Assembly: GCF_002960625.1 (NCBI RefSeq)
Contig: NZ_POJH01000030.1
Location: forward strand, 62,001 to 126,000
Source: Streptococcus suis
GTDB taxonomy: Bacteria > Bacillota > Bacilli > Lactobacillales > Streptococcaceae
DNA: 64,000 nucleotides
Direction: 5' to 3'
Shown here: positions 18,976 through 27,225 of the stretch, piece after piece
How positions within the stretch are numbered: position 1 is the stretch's first letter
Layout of the letters: each line of letters starts with the position of its first letter
The notes under the pieces: generated by a model
The model's input: only the letters and a program-made list of their open reading frames with translations
What the model was told of the DNA's origin: nothing
The model's database searches: none
Position numbers and translations under genes: made by a program

Positions 18976-20784
18976 TTATGGGATAGCAATGTAACGACGA
19001 GCTCCTGAATAGCTGATATAGCTAATCCACTGGCGGCCCTCGGCTGTGACGACCCGATCATAGCGGACAGAAGAACCAGCACCGTAGTAGGTGATTTCAC
19101 TTGCGGACTGGCTAGGGCGATTGCGGACAATGGCTTTGCTCTTGAAATAATAGGTACCCGATGCTGGTAAATTACTGTTTGTTTGATTGGTTTGTTGAGA
19201 TATTGCTGTTAGTTGAGTTGTAGTTCCAGTAATGAATTCGAGTTTGTTTGAGGAATCTGTGTAATAGACATGGATGTGGTAGAGTCCTCGGTCATTTTTA
19301 TGTTTACTTGCTTGAACGTTTACCTTGTAGCTGCCATCGTTTTGTCGCTGAGCAGGATACCAGATGATATCATCTTGCCCATTATTATCTGACCAAATTG
19401 GAATAGATACTGATTTGATAGTTTTGGGAGATTTTACATTGGTGATGATAACTTCAAAACTACCCTCTGCTTGATTGATATTTGTAATGTGGATTGTTCC
19501 TTGAGGTTTTGTAGGAGTTGATACAATTGGCTGCTGTGGTGCAGGGGAGGACTGTACTTGTTTGATAGGAATGTAGCGTCTTTGTCCACTGTAGCTGAGG
19601 TAGCTAAGCCACTGGTAGCCGTCAGCTGTTAGAACCCTGTCGTAGCGAACGCTTTCGCCAGCATAATAGTAATCTAAGGTTGTACTAGATTGCTTGGCTT
19701 GAGCCTTGATTGGTGCTTGCTGGGTAAAGGTATAGGTACCGCTGTTTGCTAAGCCAGATGTGTGCGTCTGAGTAGGTGCAGGACTGGTCTGACTGACAGG
19801 CGAGCCAGCTAGGTCCTTGAAGTGAATATAGCCACTGACAGAGTTTTTATGAATCAGTCGTCTACTGTAAGTGAAGCGAGGACTGTAGTTGTATTCTTCG
19901 ATTTCTACCATGTCCCCTTGGATGCTAGATACCCAGGCAACGTGCATAGGGGAGGTCCACCAAGCTACTGCTCCCACGGCAGGGTTCATATCCACGCGGT
20001 AACCTTCACGCTGCGCTCGGTATCCCCAGACATCCGCATTACCGTAAGCTGGTGGGATTTCAAAACCGTTGACTTTACTGAGGCGAAAGGCTACAAAAGA
20101 AGTACATTGACGGGTGTAGAGCCTCCAGGGGTCAATAGCGTCAACCGCTGTATAAGGATAATCATCCCCCAAGGCACTGGTGGAGCTAGAACGTGTGCTG
20201 GCAGTACGAGTTTGGGTAGTCGGTCGAGTTCTGGTGGTGTTGGTTTGTGTTTGGGTGTTTGTTTTTTGGGAAATGGCAGAGCTACTTGTTGATGGCGTAC
20301 TTGTCTGGGGATGGCTACTGCTTGCAGGGACAGTCGATGTCTGGTTGTCCTTAGTTGTAGGTGTTGTTTGTGGGGAACTTGTTTGGGAACTTGCTGTCTT
20401 AGCTTGATTAGTTTCGGGAATAGTCAGCTGTGTTTGTTGACCGGCTGATGTGCTTGTTCCTGTTTCAATCTTTTCCTGAGAAGTTTGGTCGGTTTGCCCA
20501 GAGTTGCTTGGGTTAGTTGTAGTGCTTGTGGTTGTTTGTTCAGTTCCTGTTTGTGGGGTAGTTGGCTGAGTGATTTGTGTAGGTATTTCCTGTCCTGTAG
20601 AACTACTTGTCGAGGTCTGGACGGTAGCTAAGCCTGCGCTTGTACTTGTTTCTGTTCCTGTGTTGGCACTAGCGACGGGTCCCGTTGCCAAACAAGCGTA
20701 GGCTAGTAGGACGGAGGTAGCGCCTAGAGAATAGGTGCGGATAGAAAAGCGTGGTTGGTTTGTTGAAAGTGCTTGTTGTGTCAT
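18976..20784 (-). CDS. Secreted CHAP-domain hydrolase with SH3b and Bsp-like repeats
   Basis: A 602-residue secreted protein, probably a peptidoglycan amidase or endopeptidase. Residues 1-40 form a YSIRK-like signal (FSIRTYSLGATSVLL). Residues 41-205 are a Thr/Ser/Gln-rich linker. A CHAP domain spans about 206-325, with the catalytic Cys near 227 (TRQCTSF), His near 281 (MHVAWV) and Glu near 296. Two SH3b-type modules (about 345-410 and 540-602, both with SVRYDRV) flank a GBS Bsp-like module (about 415-520, GTIHITNINQAEGSF). There is no LPXTG motif; wall binding is probably through the repeats. It is a monocistronic gene. Confidence 0.85.
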   Translation of the reverse strand: MTQQALSTNQPRFSIRTYSLGATSVLLAYACLATGPVASANTGTETSTSAGLATVQTSTSSSTGQEIPTQITQPTTPQTGTEQTTTSTTTNPSNSGQTDQTSQEKIETGTSTSAGQQTQLTIPETNQAKTASSQTSSPQTTPTTKDNQTSTVPASSSHPQTSTPSTSSSAISQKTNTQTQTNTTRTRPTTQTRTASTRSSSTSALGDDYPYTAVDAIDPWRLYTRQCTSFVAFRLSKVNGFEIPPAYGNADVWGYRAQREGYRVDMNPAVGAVAWWTSPMHVAWVSSIQGDMVEIEEYNYSPRFTYSRRLIHKNSVSGYIHFKDLAGSPVSQTSPAPTQTHTSGLANSGTYTFTQQAPIKAQAKQSSTTLDYYYAGESVRYDRVLTADGYQWLSYLSYSGQRRYIPIKQVQSSPAPQQPIVSTPTKPQGTIHITNINQAEGSFEVIITNVKSPKTIKSVSIPIWSDNNGQDDIIWYPAQRQNDGSYKVNVQASKHKNDRGLYHIHVYYTDSSNKLEFITGTTTQLTAISQQTNQTNSNLPASGTYYFKSKAIVRNRPSQSASEITYYGAGSSVRYDRVVTAEGRQWISYISYSGARRYIAIP

Positions 20785-20884
20785 TCAGACTCCTTTGATG
20801 ATTTTTTGTAGGGGGTTATTCCCCCTCGCTACATCTATTCGCACTTGTCTGATAATTTTTGAGAATTTTTTTGTCGCTGATGAT

Positions 20885-20914
20885 AAAAAATCCTCAACCA
20901 ATAGGATTGAGGAT
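20885..20914 (-). terminator. Terminator of argS
   Basis: An 8-bp stem ATCCTCAA / TTGAGGAT is followed on the minus strand by six T. Confidence 0.85.
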
Positions 20915-20923
20915 AGTTTAGTA

Positions 20924-22612
20924 TTACATTTTCTCTGGGGCTTTTACGCCAAGAAGACGAAGGGCTTCTTTTAGGACGACACCAGTTGCGTAGGCAAGTG
21001 CCAAGCGGCTGTCACGCTCTGGGCTTTCATCCAAGATACGCGTGTGGGCGTAGTATTTGTTGAAGGCTTGAGCTAGGTTAATAGCGTATTTAGCGATGAG
21101 GGATGGGTCAAATTTGTCACCAGCACGTTCTACAACGTTTGAGAAGTTTTGGATGTGCTTGATGATGTCCCAGCTTTCTGCGTCAGCCAGTTTGTAGTCA
21201 TTTTCTGCGTTTGGTACAAAGTTTGCCTTGCGTAGGATAGACTGGATGCGGGCGTATGCGTATTGTACATAAGGACCTGTTTCACCCTCGAAGGAAACCA
21301 TAGCTTCCAAGTCGAAGTCGTAGCCGTTGTCACGGTCGGTCTTGAGGTCGTAGAACTTCACAGCGCCGACACCAACTGCGTGTGCCACTTCTTCCTTGTT
21401 TTCAAGGTCAGGGTTTTTAGCTTCGATTTGAGTAAGGGCGCGTGAAATAGCTTCGTCAAGTGTTGGCTCGAGCAGGATGATGTTTCCTTTACGAGTAGAG
21501 AGCTTTTTCTTGTCCTTGGTCACTAGACCGAAGGTGATGTGGGTCATATCGTCGCTCCAGTCGAAATCCATTTCCTTCAAAACGGCTTTGAGTTGCTTGA
21601 AGTGGTTGATTTGCTCCTGACCAACGACATAGATGCTTTTCACGAAGTCATAGGTGCGCTTGCGGTACATAGCTGTTGCCATATCGCGCGTGATGTAGAG
21701 GGTAGCGCCATCTGTCTTCATGATAAGGGCTGGTGGAAGATTGTAGCTTTCAAGGTCAACGATTTTGGCACCTTTAGACTCTTGAAGAAGTCCTTTTTCT
21801 TCTAAGATTTGGATGCCTTCGTCCATCTTATCGTTGTAGAAGGCTTCGCCGTTATAGCTGTCGAATGTTACATCAAGTTTGTCGTAGATGCGGTTAAATT
21901 CGACCAAGCTCTCATCACGGAACCATTGCCACAATTCATGCGCTTCTGGGTCGCCGTCTTCCAATTTTTTGAACCATTGGCGTGCTTCGTCGTCCAACTC
22001 AGGTTTTTCTTCTGCCTCAGCATTGATACGGACATAGAGTTTAAGAAGTTCTGAGATTGGGTCAGCTTCGACCGCAGCCTTGTCACCCCAGAGTTTGTAG
22101 GCAACAATCAACATACCAAATTGTTTGCCCCAGTCACCCAAGTGGTTGATACGGATTGGCTTGTAGCCTAGTTTTTCGTGGATGTTGGCAAGGGCATCTC
22201 CGATAACGGTTGAACGCAAATGTCCAACTGAGAATGGTTTGGCAATGTTTGGGCTAGACATGTCGATGGTTACATTGCGTCCTTGACCAATGTTGAGTTT
22301 ACCGTATTGGTCTTTTTCAGTAATAACATCTGTCAAGACTTGGTGGGAGATAGCAGCCTTGTCCAAGAAGAAGTTGACGTAAGGGCCGGTAGCTACAACC
22401 TTCTCAAAGCCAGTAGTGTCTAGTTTTTCAACGATGTCTGTGGCGATAGCCTGTGGAGCCTTTCGTTCTACTTTGGCAAGTGAGAAGGCAGGGAAGGCGA
22501 TGTCACCCATTTCTGATGATTTCGGTTTTTCTAGCAGATTGTAGATAGCTTCTACTTCCAAACTCGGAAGGATGGCAGCTAGTCTTTCTGCAATCACTTG
22601 TTTTTGATTCAT
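20924..22612 (-). CDS. argS: Arginyl-tRNA synthetase
   Basis: Charges tRNA-Arg with arginine. A class I synthetase of 562 residues, the usual length. It has the N-terminal additional domain, the HIGH-like signature [16 protein letters not shown], a KLSTRKG loop in place of KMSKS, and the DALR anticodon-binding domain ending in [13 protein letters not shown]. It is divergent from argR, an arrangement common in streptococci. Confidence 0.97.
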   Translation of the reverse strand: MNQKQVIAERLAAILPSLEVEAIYNLLEKPKSSEMGDIAFPAFSLAKVERKAPQAIATDIVEKLDTTGFEKVVATGPYVNFFLDKAAISHQVLTDVITEKDQYGKLNIGQGRNVTIDMSSPNIAKPFSVGHLRSTVIGDALANIHEKLGYKPIRINHLGDWGKQFGMLIVAYKLWGDKAAVEADPISELLKLYVRINAEAEEKPELDDEARQWFKKLEDGDPEAHELWQWFRDESLVEFNRIYDKLDVTFDSYNGEAFYNDKMDEGIQILEEKGLLQESKGAKIVDLESYNLPPALIMKTDGATLYITRDMATAMYRKRTYDFVKSIYVVGQEQINHFKQLKAVLKEMDFDWSDDMTHITFGLVTKDKKKLSTRKGNIILLEPTLDEAISRALTQIEAKNPDLENKEEVAHAVGVGAVKFYDLKTDRDNGYDFDLEAMVSFEGETGPYVQYAYARIQSILRKANFVPNAENDYKLADAESWDIIKHIQNFSNVVERAGDKFDPSLIAKYAINLAQAFNKYYAHTRILDESPERDSRLALAYATGVVLKEALRLLGVKAPEKM

Positions 22613-22680
22613 ATAGGATTTCCTCCAACGTTATTGATTCTATTTTATCACATTTCTAGGCCAATAGCGGTGAAAAGTGT

Positions 22681-22686
22681 TATAAT
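22681..22686 (+). promoter_or_regulatory. -10 box of argR-mutS promoter
   Basis: TATAAT lies 30 bases before the argR start region. The AT-rich tract after it, TTATAAATATACATT, could hold a weak ARG box for autoregulation, but the match to the Gram-positive consensus is poor. Confidence 0.5.
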
Positions 22687-22715
22687 ATTTTTATAAATAT
22701 ACATTCTGAGGTAAG

Positions 22716-23159
22716 ATGATGAATAAAGCAGGGCGACATGAATTGATAAAAAACATGATTCATCAAGAGAAGATTGGACGCCAAACGGATATTCAGAAAA
22801 GGCTTGAGAGTCAGGGGATTATTGTAACTCAGACAACCTTGTCCCGTGATTTGCGTGAATTGGGTGTCATCAAAATTCATGAGAATGGTCGTTCCTTCTA
22901 TTCTTTAGCGATTGAAGAAGAGGGAGTGAATTTCGTTGAATTATTGGCACAATATGCTTATAAGGTTGAGCGGGCGAGTTTTATTTTGGTCCTTCATTCT
23001 GACTTGGGTGAAGCGGCCTTGATGGCTAATATTATTGACGCAGAGAAGCCGTCGTCTATTTTGGGAACCTTGGCTGGTGCAGATACTCTGTTGGTTATCT
23101 GTCGTGATGAAGAGGCAGCCCAGCAGGTCGAAGCTGAGATCAATCATTATTTGGAGTAG
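22716..23159 (+). CDS. argR: Arginine repressor ArgR
   Basis: Hexameric arginine-responsive transcription factor, 147 residues. The winged helix-turn-helix is in the first 70 residues ([33 protein letters not shown]). The C-terminal arginine-binding and oligomerisation domain includes the [16 protein letters not shown] motif, as in AhrC/ArgR. Two adjacent ATG codons (22716, 22719) share one GAGG site; the second has better spacing. It is transcribed with mutS 14 bases downstream. Confidence 0.93.
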   Translation: MMNKAGRHELIKNMIHQEKIGRQTDIQKRLESQGIIVTQTTLSRDLRELGVIKIHENGRSFYSLAIEEEGVNFVELLAQYAYKVERASFILVLHSDLGEAALMANIIDAEKPSSILGTLAGADTLLVICRDEEAAQQVEAEINHYLE

Positions 23160-23173
23160 AATTGAGAGGAAGA

Positions 23174-25714
23174 ATGGCAGTAGAGAAAATTTCTCCAGGC
23201 ATGCAGCAGTATCTGGATATCAAAGCAAACTATCCAGATGCTTTTTTGCTCTTTCGCATGGGTGACTTTTATGAATTGTTTTACGAGGATGCAGTAGAGG
23301 CTGCACAGATTTTGGAACTATCCTTGACCAGTCGGAATAAAAATGCGGAAAATCCCATTCCTATGGCAGGTGTTCCCTATCATGCAGCCCAGCAGTATAT
23401 TGATACCCTTGTTGAACTGGGGCACAAGGTAGCCATTGCCGAGCAGATGGAAGATCCTAAGCAGGCAGTTGGTGTGGTCAAGCGGGAAGTGGTGCAAGTC
23501 ATCACACCTGGTACAGTTACGGATTCCTCAAAAATGGGAGCCGACAGCAACTACCTGGTCACCATTGACCGTCATGGCGTGCAATTTGCTCTTTCTTACA
23601 TGGACGTGTCAACCGGTCAGTTTTTCGTGACTAGCCTAGATGATTTTACCAGTCTTTGCGGTGAAATCCGTAACTTGCGGGCGCGTGAATTGGTTATCGG
23701 CTATGCTCTGTCGGAGGAAGAAGAGCAGGTCTTTTCGAACCAGATGAACCTCCTGCTCTCTTTTGAGGATGAGGTGACGGCAGATGTCCAGCTGATTGAC
23801 AACTCCCTGACAGACTTGGAAAAAGCTGCGGCAGGTAAACTCCTCAGCTACCTACATCGAACTCAAATGCGAGATCTGAGCCACTTGCAGAAGGTGGTCC
23901 ACTATGAAATCAAGGACTATCTGCAAATGGACTACGCTACCAAGTCCAGTCTGGACTTGCTTGAAAATGGACGGACAGGCAAGAAACATGGTAGCTTGTA
24001 CTGGCTGTTGGATGAAACTAAGACAGCTATGGGTATGCGGCTTTTGCGAGCTTGGATTGACAGACCACTGATTGACCTCAAGCGGATTGAAAGTCGGCAG
24101 GCTGTGGTACAGGTTTTTCTGGATTACTTCTTTGAGCGGAGTGACTTGGTGGAGGCCTTGAAGGGTGTCTATGACATCGAACGCTTGGCCAGTCGGGTAT
24201 CCTTTGGTAAGACCTTGCCCAAGGATCTCTTGCAACTTTCTCAGACCCTTGGAAATGTCCCTGCTATCAAGAATATCTTGCTACAAATGGACCAGTCTGC
24301 TCTGGCTAGCTTGGTAGCTGGTCTGGACCCAATTCCAGAACTGCATGCTCTCATCAGCTCTGCTATTGACCCAGAAGCCCAAGGGGCTATTACAGATGGA
24401 AATATCATCCGTACGGGCTTTGACGAAACGCTGGATCAGTACCGTCTGGTCATGCGTGAGGGGGCGGGCTGGATTGCGGAGATTGAGGCCAAGGAGCGTG
24501 AAGCGTCTGGTATCAACAATCTCAAGATTGATTACAATAAAAAAGACGGGTACTACTTCCATGTGACCAATTCTAATCTGGGCAATGTTCCGGACCATTT
24601 TTTCCGTAAGGCGACCTTGAAAAACTCGGAGCGCTATGGAACGGAAGAGTTGGCTAAGATCGAAGGGCAGATGTTGGAGGCGCGTGATAAGTCGTCTAAC
24701 TTGGAGTACGAGATTTTCATGCGGATTCGCCAAGAGGTTGAAAAATACATCAGCCGCCTGCAGAAGTTGGCTCGGACCATTGCAACCATCGATGTCTTGC
24801 AGGCCTTTGCAGTTGTCGCGGAGCAGCAACACTGGGTCTGCCCACAGTTCAATGCGGATAAGCTGTTGGACATTGAGTGCGGACGGCACGCGGTGGTCGA
24901 GAAGGTCATGGGCAAGCAGACCTATATTCCCAACTCTATCCAGCTGGATCAGGCGACGACCATGCAGCTGATTACAGGGCCTAACATGAGTGGTAAATCG
25001 ACCTATATGCGTCAGCTGGCGGTTATCGTCATTTTGGCGCAGATGGGTTCCTATGTACCAGCAGACCAGGCAACCCTGCCAGTCTTTGATGCTATTTTCA
25101 CCCGTATTGGGGCGGCAGATGACCTGGTCAGCGGTCAATCGACCTTTATGGTGGAGATGATGGAGGCCAACAAGGCAGTCCGTCTGGCAACAGACCAGTC
25201 GCTCATTCTCTTTGATGAGCTGGGGCGGGGGACAGCCACCTACGATGGTATGGCTCTAGCCCAGTCTATTATTGAGTACATCCATGACAAGATTGGGGCC
25301 AAGACCCTCTTTGCTACCCACTACCACGAGTTGACCGAGCTAAGCCAGACCCTGTCAGGCCTTGAAAATGTCCATGTATCGACCTGGGAGGAGGACGGAC
25401 AAGTGACCTTCCTCCACAAGATTGCTCCAGGCCCAGCCGATAAGTCCTACGGGATTCATGTGGCTAAGATTGCGGGAATGCCAGAGGAGTTATTGCAGCG
25501 GGCGGACAGGATTTTGCAGACGCTTGAAAACCAAGCCCCTACTGCACCAGCAAAACCAGCTCCGACAGTTGTGGAAGAGCCGTCAGGTCAACTCGACCTC
25601 TTCGCAGACACACCTTCTCACCCAGTCCTCGATGAACTGGCAAAACTGGACGTCTACAATATGACCCCTATGGAAGTCATGATGGCGGTGGCGGAGTTGA
25701 AGAAGAAATTATAA
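23174..25714 (+). CDS. mutS: DNA mismatch repair protein MutS
   Basis: Recognises mismatches and recruits MutL. The 846-residue protein has the mismatch-binding motif near the N-terminus ([13 protein letters not shown]), connector, lever and clamp domains, and a C-terminal ABC-type ATPase with Walker [10 protein letters not shown], Walker [12 protein letters not shown] and the ATHYHEL switch. A C-terminal MutL-independent dimerisation helix follows. ATG 23174 follows a GAGAGGA site. The argR-mutS order is conserved in streptococci. Confidence 0.97.
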   Translation: MAVEKISPGMQQYLDIKANYPDAFLLFRMGDFYELFYEDAVEAAQILELSLTSRNKNAENPIPMAGVPYHAAQQYIDTLVELGHKVAIAEQMEDPKQAVGVVKREVVQVITPGTVTDSSKMGADSNYLVTIDRHGVQFALSYMDVSTGQFFVTSLDDFTSLCGEIRNLRARELVIGYALSEEEEQVFSNQMNLLLSFEDEVTADVQLIDNSLTDLEKAAAGKLLSYLHRTQMRDLSHLQKVVHYEIKDYLQMDYATKSSLDLLENGRTGKKHGSLYWLLDETKTAMGMRLLRAWIDRPLIDLKRIESRQAVVQVFLDYFFERSDLVEALKGVYDIERLASRVSFGKTLPKDLLQLSQTLGNVPAIKNILLQMDQSALASLVAGLDPIPELHALISSAIDPEAQGAITDGNIIRTGFDETLDQYRLVMREGAGWIAEIEAKEREASGINNLKIDYNKKDGYYFHVTNSNLGNVPDHFFRKATLKNSERYGTEELAKIEGQMLEARDKSSNLEYEIFMRIRQEVEKYISRLQKLARTIATIDVLQAFAVVAEQQHWVCPQFNADKLLDIECGRHAVVEKVMGKQTYIPNSIQLDQATTMQLITGPNMSGKSTYMRQLAVIVILAQMGSYVPADQATLPVFDAIFTRIGAADDLVSGQSTFMVEMMEANKAVRLATDQSLILFDELGRGTATYDGMALAQSIIEYIHDKIGAKTLFATHYHELTELSQTLSGLENVHVSTWEEDGQVTFLHKIAPGPADKSYGIHVAKIAGMPEELLQRADRILQTLENQAPTAPAKPAPTVVEEPSGQLDLFADTPSHPVLDELAKLDVYNMTPMEVMMAVAELKKKL

Positions 25715-25724
25715 GATGATTGAA

Positions 25725-25760
25725 GAGGCTTGGACAAAAGTCCTGGCCTCCTTGTTTTTT
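25725..25760 (+). terminator. Terminator of argR-mutS
   Basis: The stem GAGGCTTGGAC / GTCCTGGCCTC, with G-T pairs, precedes CTTGTTTTTT. Confidence 0.75.
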
Positions 25761-25783
25761 CAATAGTTAAACTTGACGCAGTG

Positions 25784-25903
25784 GTTGAGTGGGCTCTAAT
25801 TAGCTGATTTTATCAGCTTTTACAGCCCTACTCAACTGTGCGGGGGTGGGACGACAAAATCGAACCCTGCGGGTTACCGATTTTTGTCCCACTCCCTTTT
25901 TTG
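25784..25903. repeat. Two tandem long inverted repeats
   Basis: The gap between mutS and the LytTR gene holds two successive palindromes. The first pairs GTTGAGTGGGCT (25784-25795) with AGCCCTACTCAAC (to 25836). The second pairs GGGTGGGACGACAAAATCG (from about 25844) with CGATTTTTGTCCCACTCCC (to about 25896), then a T run. They look like a dispersed streptococcal repeat element rather than a simple terminator, though no second copy lies in this window. Confidence 0.5.
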
Positions 25904-25997
25904 CCGTTTAGCGCTGGAAAACGACCACATAGCCAAAACCCCTTGAAACCAGTACAGAAATGGTGTTTAATAGGGTCAGAAAGAGAAGGGAGAGAAG

Positions 25998-26441
25998 ATG
26001 AAAGTAAAATTAGCTATTTCACCAGAAATTTTGGAAGATTTGGTGACTATTGAAGCACAGGCTATGTCTGAGCAGGTTAGTCACTTGATGACCTATATTC
26101 AAAACTTGGATAAGCAGAGGTCCAGTCTAACCGTCAAAAAAGGGGAACAAGTTTATCTTGTGGAACATGATGAGATTGTCAGGCTATATCTAGAAGATAG
26201 GCTCTTGCAAGTGGAAACCGTAGAAAATGTCTATACTTCCAACCTACGCTTATATCAGGTTAAGGAGGACTTGCCGGCAAACTTCTTACAAATCTCCCAG
26301 TCGGAAATCATTCACATCAAGCAACTGGACCACCTCAAGCTGACCGCCAACGGTCTGGTCAAACTGGTCATGAAAAATGGCTCAGTCACCTACTCATCCC
26401 GTCGCTATCTAAAAGTTATCAAAGAAAGGTTAGGACTATGA
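25998..26441 (+). CDS. LytTR DNA-binding domain protein
   Basis: A 147-residue protein with an N-terminal helical region of about 40 residues and a C-terminal LytTR domain (about 45-147, VYLVEHDEIVRLYLEDRLLQ then LKLTANGLVKLVMKNGS and SSRRYLKVIKERLGL). It has no receiver domain, so it is not a classical response regulator. The stop overlaps the start of a DUF3021 membrane protein by 4 bases, a pairing in which the membrane partner is thought to hold back the regulator. Confidence 0.8.
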   Translation: MKVKLAISPEILEDLVTIEAQAMSEQVSHLMTYIQNLDKQRSSLTVKKGEQVYLVEHDEIVRLYLEDRLLQVETVENVYTSNLRLYQVKEDLPANFLQISQSEIIHIKQLDHLKLTANGLVKLVMKNGSVTYSSRRYLKVIKERLGL

Positions 26442-26878
26442 AAAAATATATCTTATCAGCCAGTTTAGGCATCGCTATCGGAACCATTATCTCCATTATC
26501 ACATCAGCTGTCTTCGGACAGGGAACCTACCTTCCTCTCAATCCCTTTTCAACCATGGGTGCTTACTACCTGAGCAACTTTAGTCAAGTAACTGTCATGC
26601 TGATTTGTGTAGTCATTTGGGCGGCAATCGGGATTTTGTTTCAGTTGGCAGACAAAATTTTTGAACAGGACTGGAGCCTTTTGCGAATGACGGCAACGCA
26701 TTTTGGCATCACGGTTTTAGGCTTTACACCGCTGGGTATTTTGGCTGGCTGGTTTCCCGTGAAACTTGGGGCCCTTCTCTTTTTCTGGCTCATCTTTGTC
26801 TTGGTATACGCTCTGCTATTTTTCCTAAACCATCGGAAAATGGAGCGGCAAATCAAGGACATTAACGGTCGTTTGTAG
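26438..26878 (+). CDS. DUF3021 family membrane protein
   Basis: A 146-residue protein with four membrane segments (about 5-25, 45-65, 80-105, 108-130) and a basic C-terminal tail, as in DUF3021. It overlaps the upstream LytTR gene in an ATGA junction, so the products are probably made together. By analogy with other LytTR/DUF3021 pairs it may act as an inhibitor of the regulator; that is inference. Confidence 0.75.
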   Translation: MKKYILSASLGIAIGTIISIITSAVFGQGTYLPLNPFSTMGAYYLSNFSQVTVMLICVVIWAAIGILFQLADKIFEQDWSLLRMTATHFGITVLGFTPLGILAGWFPVKLGALLFFWLIFVLVYALLFFLNHRKMERQIKDINGRL

Positions 26879-26911
26879 TATAATAGCACTATCATTTTGT
26901 TGGAGTGTTTT

Positions 26912-27085
26912 ATGAAAATTATTTTGACGATTGTCTATAGCTTGGGAGTGGTGTGGAATATCCTCTTTCTTGCGGTGAATGTTGGCAGAATTCCTGTCAT
27001 CAACTTGCTTTGGCCTGCTGTGATTTTAGTGGCCTGTGCCATCAATTTGTACTTCTTATGGACCAGAAAACAAGAGTCAGAATAG
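26912..27085 (+). CDS. Small membrane protein, unknown
   Basis: A 57-residue protein with two hydrophobic stretches (about 2-20 and 28-50) and a charged end, WTRKQESE. A TATAAT box at 26879-26884 and a TGGAG site precede ATG 26912, and a hairpin terminator follows, so it is its own unit. Family not recognised. Confidence 0.6.
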   Translation: MKIILTIVYSLGVVWNILFLAVNVGRIPVINLLWPAVILVACAINLYFLWTRKQESE

Positions 27086-27096
27086 GCTCTTGTTTT
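27070..27096 (+). terminator. Terminator of the 57-residue membrane gene
   Basis: The stem ACAAGAG / CTCTTGT overlaps the stop codon and is followed by a short T run. Confidence 0.7.
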
Positions 27097-27157
27097 CATT
27101 TGTTTTTCAGAAATAGAATCTATATTTTGTGTAAATTTATCACTTTTATATTTTTTA

Positions 27158-27197
27158 ACACAAGATATTGATTTTTAATTTGTGAAATGTTACACTA
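27158..27197 (+). promoter_or_regulatory. nrdD promoter with possible NrdR and Rex sites
   Basis: TTGATT (27168-27173), 17 bases, then TACACT (27191-27196) form the promoter. ACACAAGATATTGATT (27158-27173), overlapping the -35 box, resembles an NrdR box. TTGTGAAATGTTACACTA (27180-27197), covering the -10 box, matches 15 of 18 positions of the Rex consensus TTGTGAAWWWWTTCACAA. Either regulator would fit an anaerobic ribonucleotide reductase. The Rex match is the stronger of the two. Confidence 0.5.
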
Positions 27198-27225
27198 GTA
27201 GCAGTGAAAAATGGAGGCCAGTCAG

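Noticed and set aside
22687..22718. ARG box in the argR leader
   Set aside because: The AT-rich stretch matches the ArgR consensus only loosely, so autoregulation through it is not claimed.
24281..25138. 285-codon minus-strand frame inside mutS
   Set aside because: It is opposite the conserved clamp and ATPase domains and has no independent signals.
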